A stretch of 33,374 nucleotides of DNA from an uncultured Oscillospiraceae bacterium (GTDB lineage Bacteria > Bacillota > Clostridia > Oscillospirales > Oscillospiraceae), in NCBI GenBank assembly GCA_900759385.1, contig CAAEUZ010000116.1, positions 1-33,374 on the forward strand, read 5' to 3'. Both the position numbers and the translations under genes were made by a program. The notes under the pieces are model-generated. The model had not been told where the DNA came from and made no database searches. It was given only the letters and a program-made list of their open reading frames with translations. Shown here in pieces: positions 15,329 to 22,800 of this stretch; the stretch's first letter is position 1; every line of letters begins with the position of its first letter.

Positions 15329-16120
15329 ATGAAGCACACTGACAACAGCCAGTACATACTAAAGTCCGTAGATAAAGCCCTGGGTATAATCGACCTTTTT
15401 GCGTCGCAGAAGGAGCTGGGTTCCAACGAAATAGACCGCTTGACTGGCCTTGGGAAAAGCACCACATTCCGAATGCTCGCAACCCTGGAGAACCGCGGAT
15501 ATGTATTAAGAACAGCTGATGGTAAGTACCGTCTTGGCATGAAGTTTTACGCAATGAAAGATCTGATGGCAACACGTAATGAACTTGTCGATATAATGAG
15601 GCCCATGCTCACGCAGCTGGCTTCTGAAACAGGTGAAACCTGCCACCTATCTGTGATGAGCGGTGACAGCGATGTGTACTTCCTCGATAAAGTGCTCGGA
15701 ACGGGTATGATACACTCTGGATCGTCCGTTGGCTATACACGGCCAATTTACGCTACGAGCGCCGGCCTTGCTATGCTGGCGTATAAGAACCGGGCGTTCG
15801 TGCGGCGCTATGCAGAAAATCTCGCTTTCGAGCAGTTTACGCCGAAATCCATGCGCACCGTGGCTGAACTGTATGAGAAACTGGAAGAGACCCGATCCAG
15901 GGGATACGCAGAGGATGACGAAGAGTTTGAGGTGGGTCTGGTCTGTTACGGCGTGGCAATACTCAGTCCGGATGGGCATCCCGTTGCCGCGTTTTGCACC
16001 TCCGGTCCCAGCACGAGGATGCACATGAATCGCGACAAATATGTGGCCGCCTTGCGACACGCAGGTTCTGATGCCTCCGCGCTGCTCGCAGTAAACGCAG
16101 CGAGCAGCAAATTGATTTAA
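15329..16120 (+). CDS. IclR family transcriptional regulator
   Basis: A 263-residue regulator. A winged helix-turn-helix spans about residues 10-75 (SVDKALGIIDLFASQ, then SNEIDRLTGLGKSTTFRMLATLENRGYV and KYRLGMKF). An IclR effector-binding domain follows with MRPMLTQLASETGETCHLSVM, GYTRPIYATSAGLAMLAY and EFEVGLVCYGVAILSPDGHPVAAFC, standard for the family. A GTG at 15320 extends the frame by three codons, but AGGTGA lies five bases before the ATG at 15329, which is used here. It is divergent from the nine-gene operon and probably controls it, binding a pathway compound; IclR proteins often govern aromatic or carboxylic acid catabolism. Its own promoter carries the palindrome at 15275-15304. 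Confidence 0.93.
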   Translation: MKHTDNSQYILKSVDKALGIIDLFASQKELGSNEIDRLTGLGKSTTFRMLATLENRGYVLRTADGKYRLGMKFYAMKDLMATRNELVDIMRPMLTQLASETGETCHLSVMSGDSDVYFLDKVLGTGMIHSGSSVGYTRPIYATSAGLAMLAYKNRAFVRRYAENLAFEQFTPKSMRTVAELYEKLEETRSRGYAEDDEEFEVGLVCYGVAILSPDGHPVAAFCTSGPSTRMHMNRDKYVAALRHAGSDASALLAVNAASSKLI

Positions 16121-16130
16121 AATTATAAAA

Positions 16131-16168
16131 GCCCTTTAAGGATTGGAGTATCCCAAACCTTAAAGGGC
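16131..16168. terminator. Hairpin after iclR-type gene
   Basis: GCCCTTTAAGG (16131-16141) pairs with CCTTAAAGGGC (16158-16168) over a 16-nt loop. The flanks (TATAAAA before, CTTATT after) give weak T-runs on both strands, so it may serve the iclR-type gene and the convergent thpR. Confidence 0.7.
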
Positions 16169-16328
16169 CTTATTCACAAGCGCGGGCTGCGTGTCTTTAA
16201 CTGCGTGAAATGCCGGCTTCCCAGCGGCCGACGGTATGGCGGGGTACGCCCGGCTCATGGGGCAGCCTTTCCTGCGACTTCCTCCCTCAGCGCAGTATGC
16301 GCCGGGCAGAAGGTAAAGGCAGGTCTTG
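16169..16328. other. Intergenic stretch with no supported gene
   Basis: These 160 bases between the iclR-type terminator and the thpR stop contain a minus-strand open frame of about 60 codons that lacks a ribosome site and family features. The DNA is GC-rich and may be a dispersed intergenic sequence, but I cannot show that. Confidence 0.4.
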
Positions 16329-16868
16329 TTACGTGCCCCTGTCAAACGCGATATGGGCCAGCTCCGTGTACTTTGGCGCGCCGCGGCCGAGCTCGCTGCG
16401 CATCAGGCTGACGCCGTCCACGCGCTCGGTGACGGGCTCGGTTATCAGCCGCGTGCCGGGGGGCAGCTCGGTGACTATGCGCCGGGCCAGCGTGACGTGC
16501 GGCGAAAAGCGGCGGTTTTCCAGATCAAAGCCCCGTTCCCGCAGTTCGCGCGTGAGCCGGCGCTGGTACGCGGCCAGTGCGGGATTGTCCGCAGCCCCGG
16601 CCCACCAGATGTCGCCGCCGTCCCGCCTGAAACGCCCGGAGCGGTCGATGACCAGCGTGAGCGGCCGCCCGCCGGCTGCGGCCATGGCCTCTGCGGCGGA
16701 CGGGACCCGGGCCTCCGCAACCTCGCCCAGGAAGGCCAGGGTGAGATGCAGGTTCGTGTCCTGCGTGAAGCCGCCGCGGCCGCCTGTCAGCTCCCGCAGG
16801 CGCTCGCGGGCGGCGAGCAGGGATTTTAATGCGTTTTCGCTGAAGTTTACGGCAATAAACAGTCGCAA
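16329..16868 (-). CDS. thpR: RNA 2',3'-cyclic phosphodiesterase (2'-5' RNA ligase family)
   Basis: A 179-residue cytoplasmic enzyme of the 2H phosphoesterase group, known to open 2',3'-cyclic phosphates and, in vitro, to join or split 2'-5' RNA bonds. Both catalytic HxTx tetrads are visible: HLTL at 41-44 (NLHLTLAFLGEV) and HVTL in FSPHVTLARR. The start is TTG at 16868, read as Met to give MRLFIAVNF, the typical family beginning; GAGGTGA lies seven bases upstream. A longer frame reaching 17261 runs through the dus gene and is rejected. The dus stop (TGA, 16871-16873) is two bases upstream, so they are cotranscribed and possibly coupled. Confidence 0.9.
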   Translation of the reverse strand: MRLFIAVNFSENALKSLLAARERLRELTGGRGGFTQDTNLHLTLAFLGEVAEARVPSAAEAMAAAGGRPLTLVIDRSGRFRRDGGDIWWAGAADNPALAAYQRRLTRELRERGFDLENRRFSPHVTLARRIVTELPPGTRLITEPVTERVDGVSLMRSELGRGAPKYTELAHIAFDRGT

Positions 16869-16870
16869 GG

Positions 16871-17833
16871 TCAATTCACCTCGTAATGCCCGCCTGCGGC
16901 GAGCGGTACGTTCGCGAGGATATCGTGCGCCGCGGAGAGATAGTCGTCCGGGCGCCGGGCCTTTGTGAGGCGTTTGTATTCCCGCGGGCAGGGCGCAAAC
17001 TGGAAGCGCAGGTAGCTCCAGAGCTCCTTCATGCGCGGCACGGTGACGTTCTCGTTGCCGAAGTCGCGCGCGCAGCCGGCGTACACTGCGTCGTGGAACT
17101 CGCGCAGCTCGGAGCGCTCCGCCGGGCCGCCGCCCCTGATTTGCCGGGCGAGGGCAGGGTCCGCCATGAGCCCGCGGCCGAGCATCAGCGCATGGGTGGC
17201 GGGGAAGCGCCGCATCACGTCCGCAGCGCCCCCGGCCGTGAACACATCGCCGTTGTAGCAAAGCGGGATTTCCAGGCGTGCGCAGGCCATTGCGTAGCCC
17301 TCGGGCCGGACGGGGAGGCGGTACATGTCCCGCCGTACACGCGGGTGCACGGTCAGCTCGCAGATGGGATAGCGCGAATATATGTCCAGCAGGCGCGGGA
17401 ATTCGCCCTCGTCCTCTGTGCCGAGCCGGGTCTTGACGGAGATGCGCCGCCCGGGCAGGGCGGAGAAAACGCGCTCAAAGAAGGCGTCAAGCTCGTCCGG
17501 GTGCGCGAGGAACCCCGAGCCCTTCCCCTTGGCCGCGACGGTGCCGCTCGGGCAGCCGAGGTTGAAGTTCACCTCGCCGTAGCCCATGTCAAAGAGCGTC
17601 TCCGCCACCCAGATGAAGTCGTCCGCGTCCCGGCAGAGCAGCTGCGGCACGAGTTCAAAGCCCGGATTGTTCCCGGGCAGAAGCTCGCGCTTTACGCGCG
17701 GAGGCATGACGTGTTCCTGTGTCGGCGAGAAAAAGGGCGCAAAATACCTGTCCACTCCGTCGAATACGGCCGCGTGCGCCCGCCTGAAGGCCGCGCCGGT
17801 GACGCCCTCGAGAGGGGCGCAGTAGATTTGCAT
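16871..17833 (-). CDS. tRNA-dihydrouridine synthase
   Basis: FMN-dependent enzyme that reduces specific uridines of tRNA to dihydrouridine. The 320 residues start with IYCAPLEGVTGAAFRR, then PQLLCRDADDF, VNFNLGCPSGTVAAKGKGSGFL with catalytic Cys94, SVKTRLGTEDEGEF, LTVHPRVRRDMY, IPLCYNGDVFT and MLGRGLMADPALARQI. All are standard Dus barrel motifs; a helical C-terminal domain for tRNA binding follows. Length is normal. Which uridine is targeted is not clear; the sequence belongs to a branch common in Firmicutes beside DusB. It is followed two bases later by thpR. About 170 bp of GC-rich DNA without a recognised feature lies between its start and the histidine kinase stop. Confidence 0.92.
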   Translation of the reverse strand: MQIYCAPLEGVTGAAFRRAHAAVFDGVDRYFAPFFSPTQEHVMPPRVKRELLPGNNPGFELVPQLLCRDADDFIWVAETLFDMGYGEVNFNLGCPSGTVAAKGKGSGFLAHPDELDAFFERVFSALPGRRISVKTRLGTEDEGEFPRLLDIYSRYPICELTVHPRVRRDMYRLPVRPEGYAMACARLEIPLCYNGDVFTAGGAADVMRRFPATHALMLGRGLMADPALARQIRGGGPAERSELREFHDAVYAGCARDFGNENVTVPRMKELWSYLRFQFAPCPREYKRLTKARRPDDYLSAAHDILANVPLAAGGHYEVN

Positions 17834-18004
17834 TTTTATCCCCTCCTGAGCGTTTTATAGCCGGAGCAGAGCCCCGGGCTCCAAAGAGAAAAGCACTTTT
17901 GGCGCTATGCGCACGAAAGGCGCGCCGTCTCTTGCGTCTGATGGTGTTCCGGTTATGCGCGCAAGCCCCGGACTCACTCTTGCGGGGGCCTGAGGAAGCC
18001 CCGA

Positions 18005-19342
18005 TTACATGCCGAATCTCGCGGTCACTCTGGCGCCGGTGCCGGAGTTGGCGAATGTCAGGTTGCCGTCGTGGCGGCGGCAGAGGATGTCGCATATGTT
18101 CAGCCCCAGGCCCAGGTGGCCGGGGCCGCTCTCGCGGCCTTTGTAGAAGGGGTTGGCGGCCTTGGCCAGCGACTCGGCGGCGAAGCCGGGGCCGTCGTCG
18201 GAGACGGAGACGGCCAGGACGGTCTCCTCGGTCCAGAGCGAGAGCGTGACGCGCGTTTTCGCGTAGCGCGAGGCGTTGGAGAGTATGTTGTCGCAGACCT
18301 GCATGACGGCCTCGGTGTCTATGTGCAGCTGGGGGGCGAGGTTATTGGTGACCACGCTGACGGTCTTGCCCGCGCAGATTATCCTGGCCGAGTCGCCCAG
18401 CGAGCGGGAGAAGCCTAGCGCGTCCACCCAGTCGCGGTGGATCTCCGTGTCCTCCAGGCGCTGCAGCCTGGCCATGGCGTCCACGTAGTTTTCCAGCCGG
18501 GCTATGTGGCTGCGCATGACGCGGATCTCCTCTTCGGCCTCCTCGCGGGTCACCCCGCCCTTGGGCAGGCTCTCGGCGAGCATGTCCGCGTGGCCCTTGA
18601 GCACGGTCAGCGGCGTGCGCAGGTCGTGCGCAAAGGCGGCGTTGAGACGGCGGCGCTCCTCCATCTGGGCCCACATCTCGCGGCTGTTTGCGTCCAGCGA
18701 GGCGCGCATGGCCTCAAAGGACTCCGTCAGGCGGCCCAGCTCGTCGCTGCGCTGGGCCTCGAGCGTGAAGCCCAGGTCATTGGCCGCAATGCGCGAGCTG
18801 GCTCGGTCGAGGGCCACTATGGGCCCGCGCAGGCGCCAGCGCCAGAACAGCACGGCGCAGAGTATGAGTGCGCCGAGGTAGCAGATGGGTATGGCGGCGG
18901 CCTGCAGGACTGCGCATACCCGGTTCCAGAACCTGTCGGCATTGCTGTACTCCGGCGTGATGAAAAGCGAATAGGAGTCCGAGTCCTCGCCGATTCCTAT
19001 TTCTATGGTGCCTTCGCCGTAGGCTATCTCGCCGCGCTGCACTATTTCGTCGTCGGGACCGTAGACAATGTACACCTCGCTGCCGGAGGTGCTGACGTAC
19101 AGGCGGTGATGGCCGCCCTCGGGGATGGGTATCTCCTGCGCCTGGTTCTGGTATTTGAAATGCAGGCTGACGCGGTATTCGTCCAGCAGGTTTATGATGA
19201 CGGCGCAGGCGAAGGTGGCCAGTACGGCGGCGATCAGCACGTACCAGACAAAGGCGGTGCGCAGGGACATATTCTTCCAGCGGCGTCGCGCCGTGGCGCG
19301 ACGCTGTCTTGCCCGGACACGGGCAAGACGAAGACCGTTCAT
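18005..19342 (-). CDS. Sensor histidine kinase (OmpR-type two-component system)
   Basis: A 445-residue membrane kinase. A basic N-terminus (about 1-28), membrane segment one (about 30-52), an extracytoplasmic sensor region (about 53-145), membrane segment two (about 147-167), a HAMP linker (to about 220), HisKA with FAHDLRTPLTVLKGHAD (phospho-acceptor His239), then HATPase with NILSNASRYAK, DDGPGF and GLGLNICDIL. The sensor region is only about 90 residues and unlike a PAS domain I recognise, so the signal is unknown. ATG at 19342 shares its A with the response regulator stop (TGATG); a GTG four codons earlier is possible but less likely. Confidence 0.93.
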   Translation of the reverse strand: MNGLRLARVRARQRRATARRRWKNMSLRTAFVWYVLIAAVLATFACAVIINLLDEYRVSLHFKYQNQAQEIPIPEGGHHRLYVSTSGSEVYIVYGPDDEIVQRGEIAYGEGTIEIGIGEDSDSYSLFITPEYSNADRFWNRVCAVLQAAAIPICYLGALILCAVLFWRWRLRGPIVALDRASSRIAANDLGFTLEAQRSDELGRLTESFEAMRASLDANSREMWAQMEERRRLNAAFAHDLRTPLTVLKGHADMLAESLPKGGVTREEAEEEIRVMRSHIARLENYVDAMARLQRLEDTEIHRDWVDALGFSRSLGDSARIICAGKTVSVVTNNLAPQLHIDTEAVMQVCDNILSNASRYAKTRVTLSLWTEETVLAVSVSDDGPGFAAESLAKAANPFYKGRESGPGHLGLGLNICDILCRRHDGNLTFANSGTGARVTARFGM

Positions 19343-20019
19343 CACTTTGCCCACTTATAGCCAACTCCCCAGACGGTCTCAATGTACTGCTTCTGGGCTC
19401 CGGCGGCGGCCAGCTTGGCGCGGATGCGGCGGATGTGTTCGGCGATGACGCCGCTGTCGCCCTCCCCGTCGAGGCCCCATATGGAGTCGTACATCCTCTC
19501 GCGGTCGAACACCAGGCCGGGGTTCTGCGAGAGGAACTCTATGATGTCGAATTCGCGCCGCGCGAACTGTATCGGCTCGCCGTTATACGTCACGCTGCGG
19601 TCGGAGTAGTTGATGGCCAGCGCCCCGTCAAAGCGCACCTCGCTGGCGGTCATATGCCGCTTCTCACGACGCAGGTGCGCGTCCACGCGCGCGGCAAGCT
19701 CGCTGGGGGAGAAGGGCTTTACTACGTAGTCGTCGGCCCCGGCGGCAAAGCCGCGGAGCTTGTCGCTCTCCTCCACACGGGCGGTGAGGAATATTATGGG
19801 GCAGGAGACGTGCTCGCGTATAAGGCGGCAGACCTCCAGCCCGTCTATGTCCGGCATGCCCACGTCCAGCAGTATGAGATCGGGCCTCTGTCCGGACATG
19901 CGGACGGCCTCCACGCCGGAGTAGGCGCAGAGGACCTCGTATCCGCGCTCGCGGAAAAAGCGCGAGAGCATATCGGTTATGTCGTGTTCGTCGTCCGCTA
20001 TCAGCAGCTTGTCAGCCAT
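19342..20019 (-). CDS. Response regulator, OmpR/PhoB family
   Basis: A 225-residue DNA-binding regulator. The receiver domain has KLLIADDEHD, phospho-acceptor Asp52 (LILLDVGMPDIDGLEV), the Thr of FLTARVEESDK and Lys of VVKPFSPSEL. The winged-helix output domain follows with FARREFDIIEFLSQNPGLVFDRERMYDSIWG and VIAEHIRRIRAKL, ending VWGVGYKWAK. ATG at 20019 is preceded by GGGAGGG at eight bases and begins MADKLLIADD, as expected; a longer frame to 20100 would add 27 Arg-rich residues and is rejected. It starts eight bases inside the 3' end of the VTT-domain gene and stops at the kinase start, so the three genes are translated as a chain. Confidence 0.95.
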   Translation of the reverse strand: MADKLLIADDEHDITDMLSRFFRERGYEVLCAYSGVEAVRMSGQRPDLILLDVGMPDIDGLEVCRLIREHVSCPIIFLTARVEESDKLRGFAAGADDYVVKPFSPSELAARVDAHLRREKRHMTASEVRFDGALAINYSDRSVTYNGEPIQFARREFDIIEFLSQNPGLVFDRERMYDSIWGLDGEGDSGVIAEHIRRIRAKLAAAGAQKQYIETVWGVGYKWAK

Positions 20020-20782
20020 TGCGGTTACCCTCCCCGGTGCTGTTTTGCTCGTTGGGCGCCTTCTCCTGCTCCGCCGCCTCGTGCGCGGCATGCCTGGCAC
20101 AGATGCGCTTGTAGATGAAGAGGCCTATGACGCTGATGAGCAGCGTTACGCCTATGGCCGCGGCGGCAAAGACGTAGTTTTTCACGCCCAGCGCGCCTCC
20201 GCCTATGGTGCTGGTGATGACAGAGGGTATCCTGGCCACGGAGGTGATGAAGAGCCAGGTCCACGGTCCCATGCCCGTCAGCGGGGCGAAGTAGGCCAGC
20301 AGGTCCTTGGGCGTGCCGGGTATGAAGACGAGCAGGAACATCAGCGCGTCGCGTTTTTTCGCCGTGTTGAGGAAGCGCAGGTTCTCTATCTTCTCAATGG
20401 GGAAAAATATCTCCACGGCCTTGACGCCGAAGCGGCGCACGAAGAAATATACCAGCATGCTGCCGATTATCGTGCCGGCCATGCACAGCAGGGTGCCCTC
20501 CACGGCGCCGAAGGCGTAGCCGGCGCCCATCTCAATGGGCTCGCCGGGGATGATGGCGACCACAACCTGCAGGATCTGTATGCCGAGGAAGTATATGCGT
20601 CCCATGTGTCCTGCGCTGTCCACCCAGGCCCGGAATTTTTCCGGGTCCTGGATGTACTGTATGAGCGGCCGGCCGACAAACCAGGCTATAGACAGCGTAA
20701 GTATGACGAAAATGGCAATGGATGCGCCGGCTAGCAGCTTTTTTGCCCGGTCAGACAGCCCGGGCCTCTCCTGGTTGGCCAT
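20012..20782 (-). CDS. VTT-domain (TVP38/TMEM64, DedA-related) membrane protein
   Basis: A 256-residue integral membrane protein with about five to six hydrophobic segments. The central PGEPIEMGAGYAFGAVEGTLLCMAGTIIGSMLVYFFVRRFG and LLVFIPGTPKDLLAYFAPLTGM carry the Gly/Pro-rich motifs of the VTT (SNARE-associated) family; relatives include lipid scramblase-like and undecaprenyl-phosphate-handling DedA proteins. A role in moving membrane lipids or lipid carriers is plausible but unproven for this branch. ATG at 20782 follows AAAGGAG. Its start overlaps the 3' end of the NlpC/P60-like gene by 32 bp and its end overlaps the response regulator start, so the two-component system may respond to the envelope state this protein affects. 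Confidence 0.85.
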   Translation of the reverse strand: MANQERPGLSDRAKKLLAGASIAIFVILTLSIAWFVGRPLIQYIQDPEKFRAWVDSAGHMGRIYFLGIQILQVVVAIIPGEPIEMGAGYAFGAVEGTLLCMAGTIIGSMLVYFFVRRFGVKAVEIFFPIEKIENLRFLNTAKKRDALMFLLVFIPGTPKDLLAYFAPLTGMGPWTWLFITSVARIPSVITSTIGGGALGVKNYVFAAAAIGVTLLISVIGLFIYKRICARHAAHEAAEQEKAPNEQNSTGEGNRNG

Positions 20783-21338
20783 TTGAGGCTCCTTTCATGA
20801 ACATTTCTTCCGCCCCGGGCGCGTACAGGATGGGCCCGGAATAGATTTTCTCCAGCTCCGGCAGACGGGCAAAGTCCGCCGGACGCATAAGAGAGGCGCT
20901 TTTGGGCAGCCGGATAACTCCGCACCGGCTCAGCACCTCGGCCACGAACTGGGAGCAGAAATAGTGCTCGGCCCGCTCGTGGGCTATGTCCAGCTTGCAG
21001 AGCGCCGCTCCCAGTATGCTGTAGTGGTAGCGGCCCTGCTCGGCGTACATGTTCTCCACGCGGCGGCGCACGGCGAGATAGTGCCGCTCGTCGGTCCTGA
21101 TGCGGTAGAGGGCGCATTTCGTGCGCGGGTGCCGGGACATGTATCCGCCGGCGATATCCTCCCTCATGATGGGCGAGGGAAGGGGCAGGCGGGCGCGTTT
21201 GCGCGAGAAGCTGTACAGCTCTTCGGCCCCGTCGCCGAGGCCCAGCGAGACGTGGGTGTATTCGTCGCCGGTCACTGCCCGGATAAGGCGGGAGTACGCC
21301 GTTGAGCTGCGTGTTAACAATACATAAATATACCTCAT
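20751..21338 (-). CDS. YiiX-like permuted NlpC/P60 (papain-like) hydrolase
   Basis: A 195-residue protein with the circularly permuted NlpC/P60 arrangement: His29 in DEYTHVSLGLG comes first and Cys128 in EHYFCSQFVAEVLSRCG comes later, with a possible polar residue between. Members act as amidases, peptidases or acyl hydrolases and are often near membrane or cell-wall genes. No signal peptide or membrane segment is visible beyond a short hydrophobic start (MRYIYVLLTRS). The frame opens with TTG at 21356, but GGGAG is seven bases upstream of the ATG at 21338, used here. It is the first gene of a four-gene chain leading into the VTT protein and two-component system, and overlaps the next gene by 32 bp. 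Confidence 0.72.
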   Translation of the reverse strand: MRYIYVLLTRSSTAYSRLIRAVTGDEYTHVSLGLGDGAEELYSFSRKRARLPLPSPIMREDIAGGYMSRHPRTKCALYRIRTDERHYLAVRRRVENMYAEQGRYHYSILGAALCKLDIAHERAEHYFCSQFVAEVLSRCGVIRLPKSASLMRPADFARLPELEKIYSGPILYAPGAEEMFMKGASNGQPGEARAV

Positions 21339-21426
21339 ATAGGTCATCTCCCGCAACTAGAAATACCCCACGCCTTTCAATTTTCTATCTATGAAATTTT
21401 ATTTTTTTCTTAACATAGGCAAATGC

Positions 21427-21455
21427 TTGTAATTTCGAGGGAAAGGTGCTATTAT
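21427..21455 (+). promoter_or_regulatory. Promoter of the aminotransferase gene
   Basis: TTGTAA (21427-21432), 17 bp, then TATTAT (21450-21455) with a TG extension at 21447. A 6-bp hairpin, TGCATC/GATGCA around 21463-21479, lies in the roughly 75-nt leader. Confidence 0.6.
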
Positions 21456-21536
21456 ATTTCACATGCATCTTGCCGATGCAATGCAGAAAAAGGCGGCCGG
21501 CACATTATTACGACCGCACCGAAAAGGAGGAGCAAT

Positions 21537-22727
21537 ATGAAACTCAGGATTTCCGATCGCATGTCCAAGCCCGACTTTCAGGGGGATTTTACCGCGCGCA
21601 TACTTGCCGCTGCAGGTGATCCTTCCATAATATCCTTTGCCGGCGGCCTGCCGAATCCGGACTCCTTCCCCGTGAAGGAGATGGAAGCGGCTGTAACCAA
21701 GGTCCTCGAGCGGGACGGCGTGCGTGCCCTGCAGTACAGCAATACCGAGGGCTATATGCCCCTGCGTAAGTTTATCTCTGACCGCTACGCCAAGCAGGGT
21801 CTGGACTATGCTCCCGAAAACATTATTATAACCAACGGCTCCCAGCAGGCCCTGGACATGGTCTCCGCCTGCCTCATCGACCCGGGCGACGAGATTGTTG
21901 TGGAGAAGCCGAGCTATCTGGCCGCTCTGCAGACCTTCCACCTGTACTATCCGAAGGTCCTCTCCGTCAGCCTCAATGACGACGGCATTGACTGCGACGA
22001 GCTCGAGAAGACCCTCAAGGAGCACGACCCGAAGTTCATATACATCATACCCAATTTCCAGAATCCTACCGGCCTCACCTACACCCAGGATGTCCGTGAC
22101 CGCGCCGCCGCTATCCTCAGGGAGTCCGGCGTGCCCGTCATCGAGGACAACCCCTACGGTGAGCTGCGCTTCCGCGGCGAGGGCGGCAAGACCTTTGCCG
22201 AGATGCTCGGCGAGCAGGTCTGCGAGCTGGGCACCTTCTCCAAGATAGTCGCCCCCGGCATGCGCATCGGCTGGATTGCCTGCAAGAACCCCGAGCTCTA
22301 CGCCAAACTGCTGGCCTTCAAGTCCACCATGGACCTGCACACCAACATCTTCGGCCAGATGGTCCTCGCTGAGTACCTCGCGGACAACGACCTCGACGAG
22401 CAGATCGAGAAGATCAAGAAGATGTACGGCGAGAAGGCCGAGAAGATGATGGAGTGCATGGCCAAGTACTTCCCCGAGGGCGTCACCTACACCAAGCCCG
22501 AGGGCGGCATGTTCATCTGGGCCACCATGCCCGAGGGCCTCGCGGCCGTGGACGTCATGGACTACGCCGCCAAGCGCGGTGTGGCCGTCTGCCCCGGCGA
22601 TCCCTTCTATGAGGAGGACCGCAACGTCCGCACCATGCGCATCAACTACTCCAACAGCTCCGACGAGGCCATCGAGAAGGGCATCAAGATTCTCGGCGAC
22701 GCTCTCCGCGAGCTCATGAACAAGTAA
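21537..22727 (+). CDS. PLP-dependent class I/II aminotransferase (2-aminoadipate transaminase-like)
   Basis: Moves an amino group between an amino acid and a 2-oxo acid. The 396 residues show ISFAGGLPNPDSFP, YSNTEGYMPLR, TNGSQQALD, NFQNPTG (173-179), EDNPYGELRF with Asp204, and FSKIVAPGMRIGW with Schiff-base Lys236. This pattern matches the LysN/MocR-like aminotransferase branch, which handles aminoadipate, leucine or aromatic substrates, so the exact substrate is open. ATG at 21537 follows AAAAGGAGG; a longer frame from 21423 overlaps the promoter and is rejected. Codons in the second half are strongly C/G-ended with ATC preferred over the locally common ATA, which suggests high expression. 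It stands alone between its promoter and a terminator. Confidence 0.93.
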   Translation: MKLRISDRMSKPDFQGDFTARILAAAGDPSIISFAGGLPNPDSFPVKEMEAAVTKVLERDGVRALQYSNTEGYMPLRKFISDRYAKQGLDYAPENIIITNGSQQALDMVSACLIDPGDEIVVEKPSYLAALQTFHLYYPKVLSVSLNDDGIDCDELEKTLKEHDPKFIYIIPNFQNPTGLTYTQDVRDRAAAILRESGVPVIEDNPYGELRFRGEGGKTFAEMLGEQVCELGTFSKIVAPGMRIGWIACKNPELYAKLLAFKSTMDLHTNIFGQMVLAEYLADNDLDEQIEKIKKMYGEKAEKMMECMAKYFPEGVTYTKPEGGMFIWATMPEGLAAVDVMDYAAKRGVAVCPGDPFYEEDRNVRTMRINYSNSSDEAIEKGIKILGDALRELMNK

Positions 22728-22749
22728 GGCAACCGAAAACAGACCAAGC

Positions 22750-22780
22750 GCCGGCAGGGCTTCGGCCCTGCCGGCTTTGC
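22750..22780 (+). terminator. Terminator after aminotransferase gene
   Basis: GCCGGCAGGGC (22750-22760) and GCCCTGCCGGC (22765-22775) form an 11-bp stem with the very stable TTCG loop, followed by TTTGCATTTT. Confidence 0.85.
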
Positions 22781-22800
22781 ATTTTCCGGCGGGTGTTTAT

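Noticed and set aside
16200..16330. Cobalamin-type riboswitch
   Set aside because: Some GC-rich pieces look suggestive, but the conserved box elements are missing and no B12-related gene lies downstream.
16160..16345. 61-codon minus-strand open frame after thpR
   Set aside because: No ribosome site, overlaps the iclR-type terminator and thpR end, and no recognisable domain.
16869..17261. N-terminal extension of thpR in the same frame
   Set aside because: Arg/Pro/Gly-rich translation of the overlapping dus gene; the family start MRLFIA with a ribosome site is at 16868.
20020..20100. 27-residue N-terminal extension of the response regulator
   Set aside because: Arg-rich translation of the VTT gene end; ribosome site and receiver-domain start place the ATG at 20019.
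22777..22800. TTG start at 22777 for the alpha/beta hydrolase
   Set aside because: It lies directly in the tail of the aminotransferase terminator; the TTG at 22801 has a ribosome-site-like sequence at proper distance.
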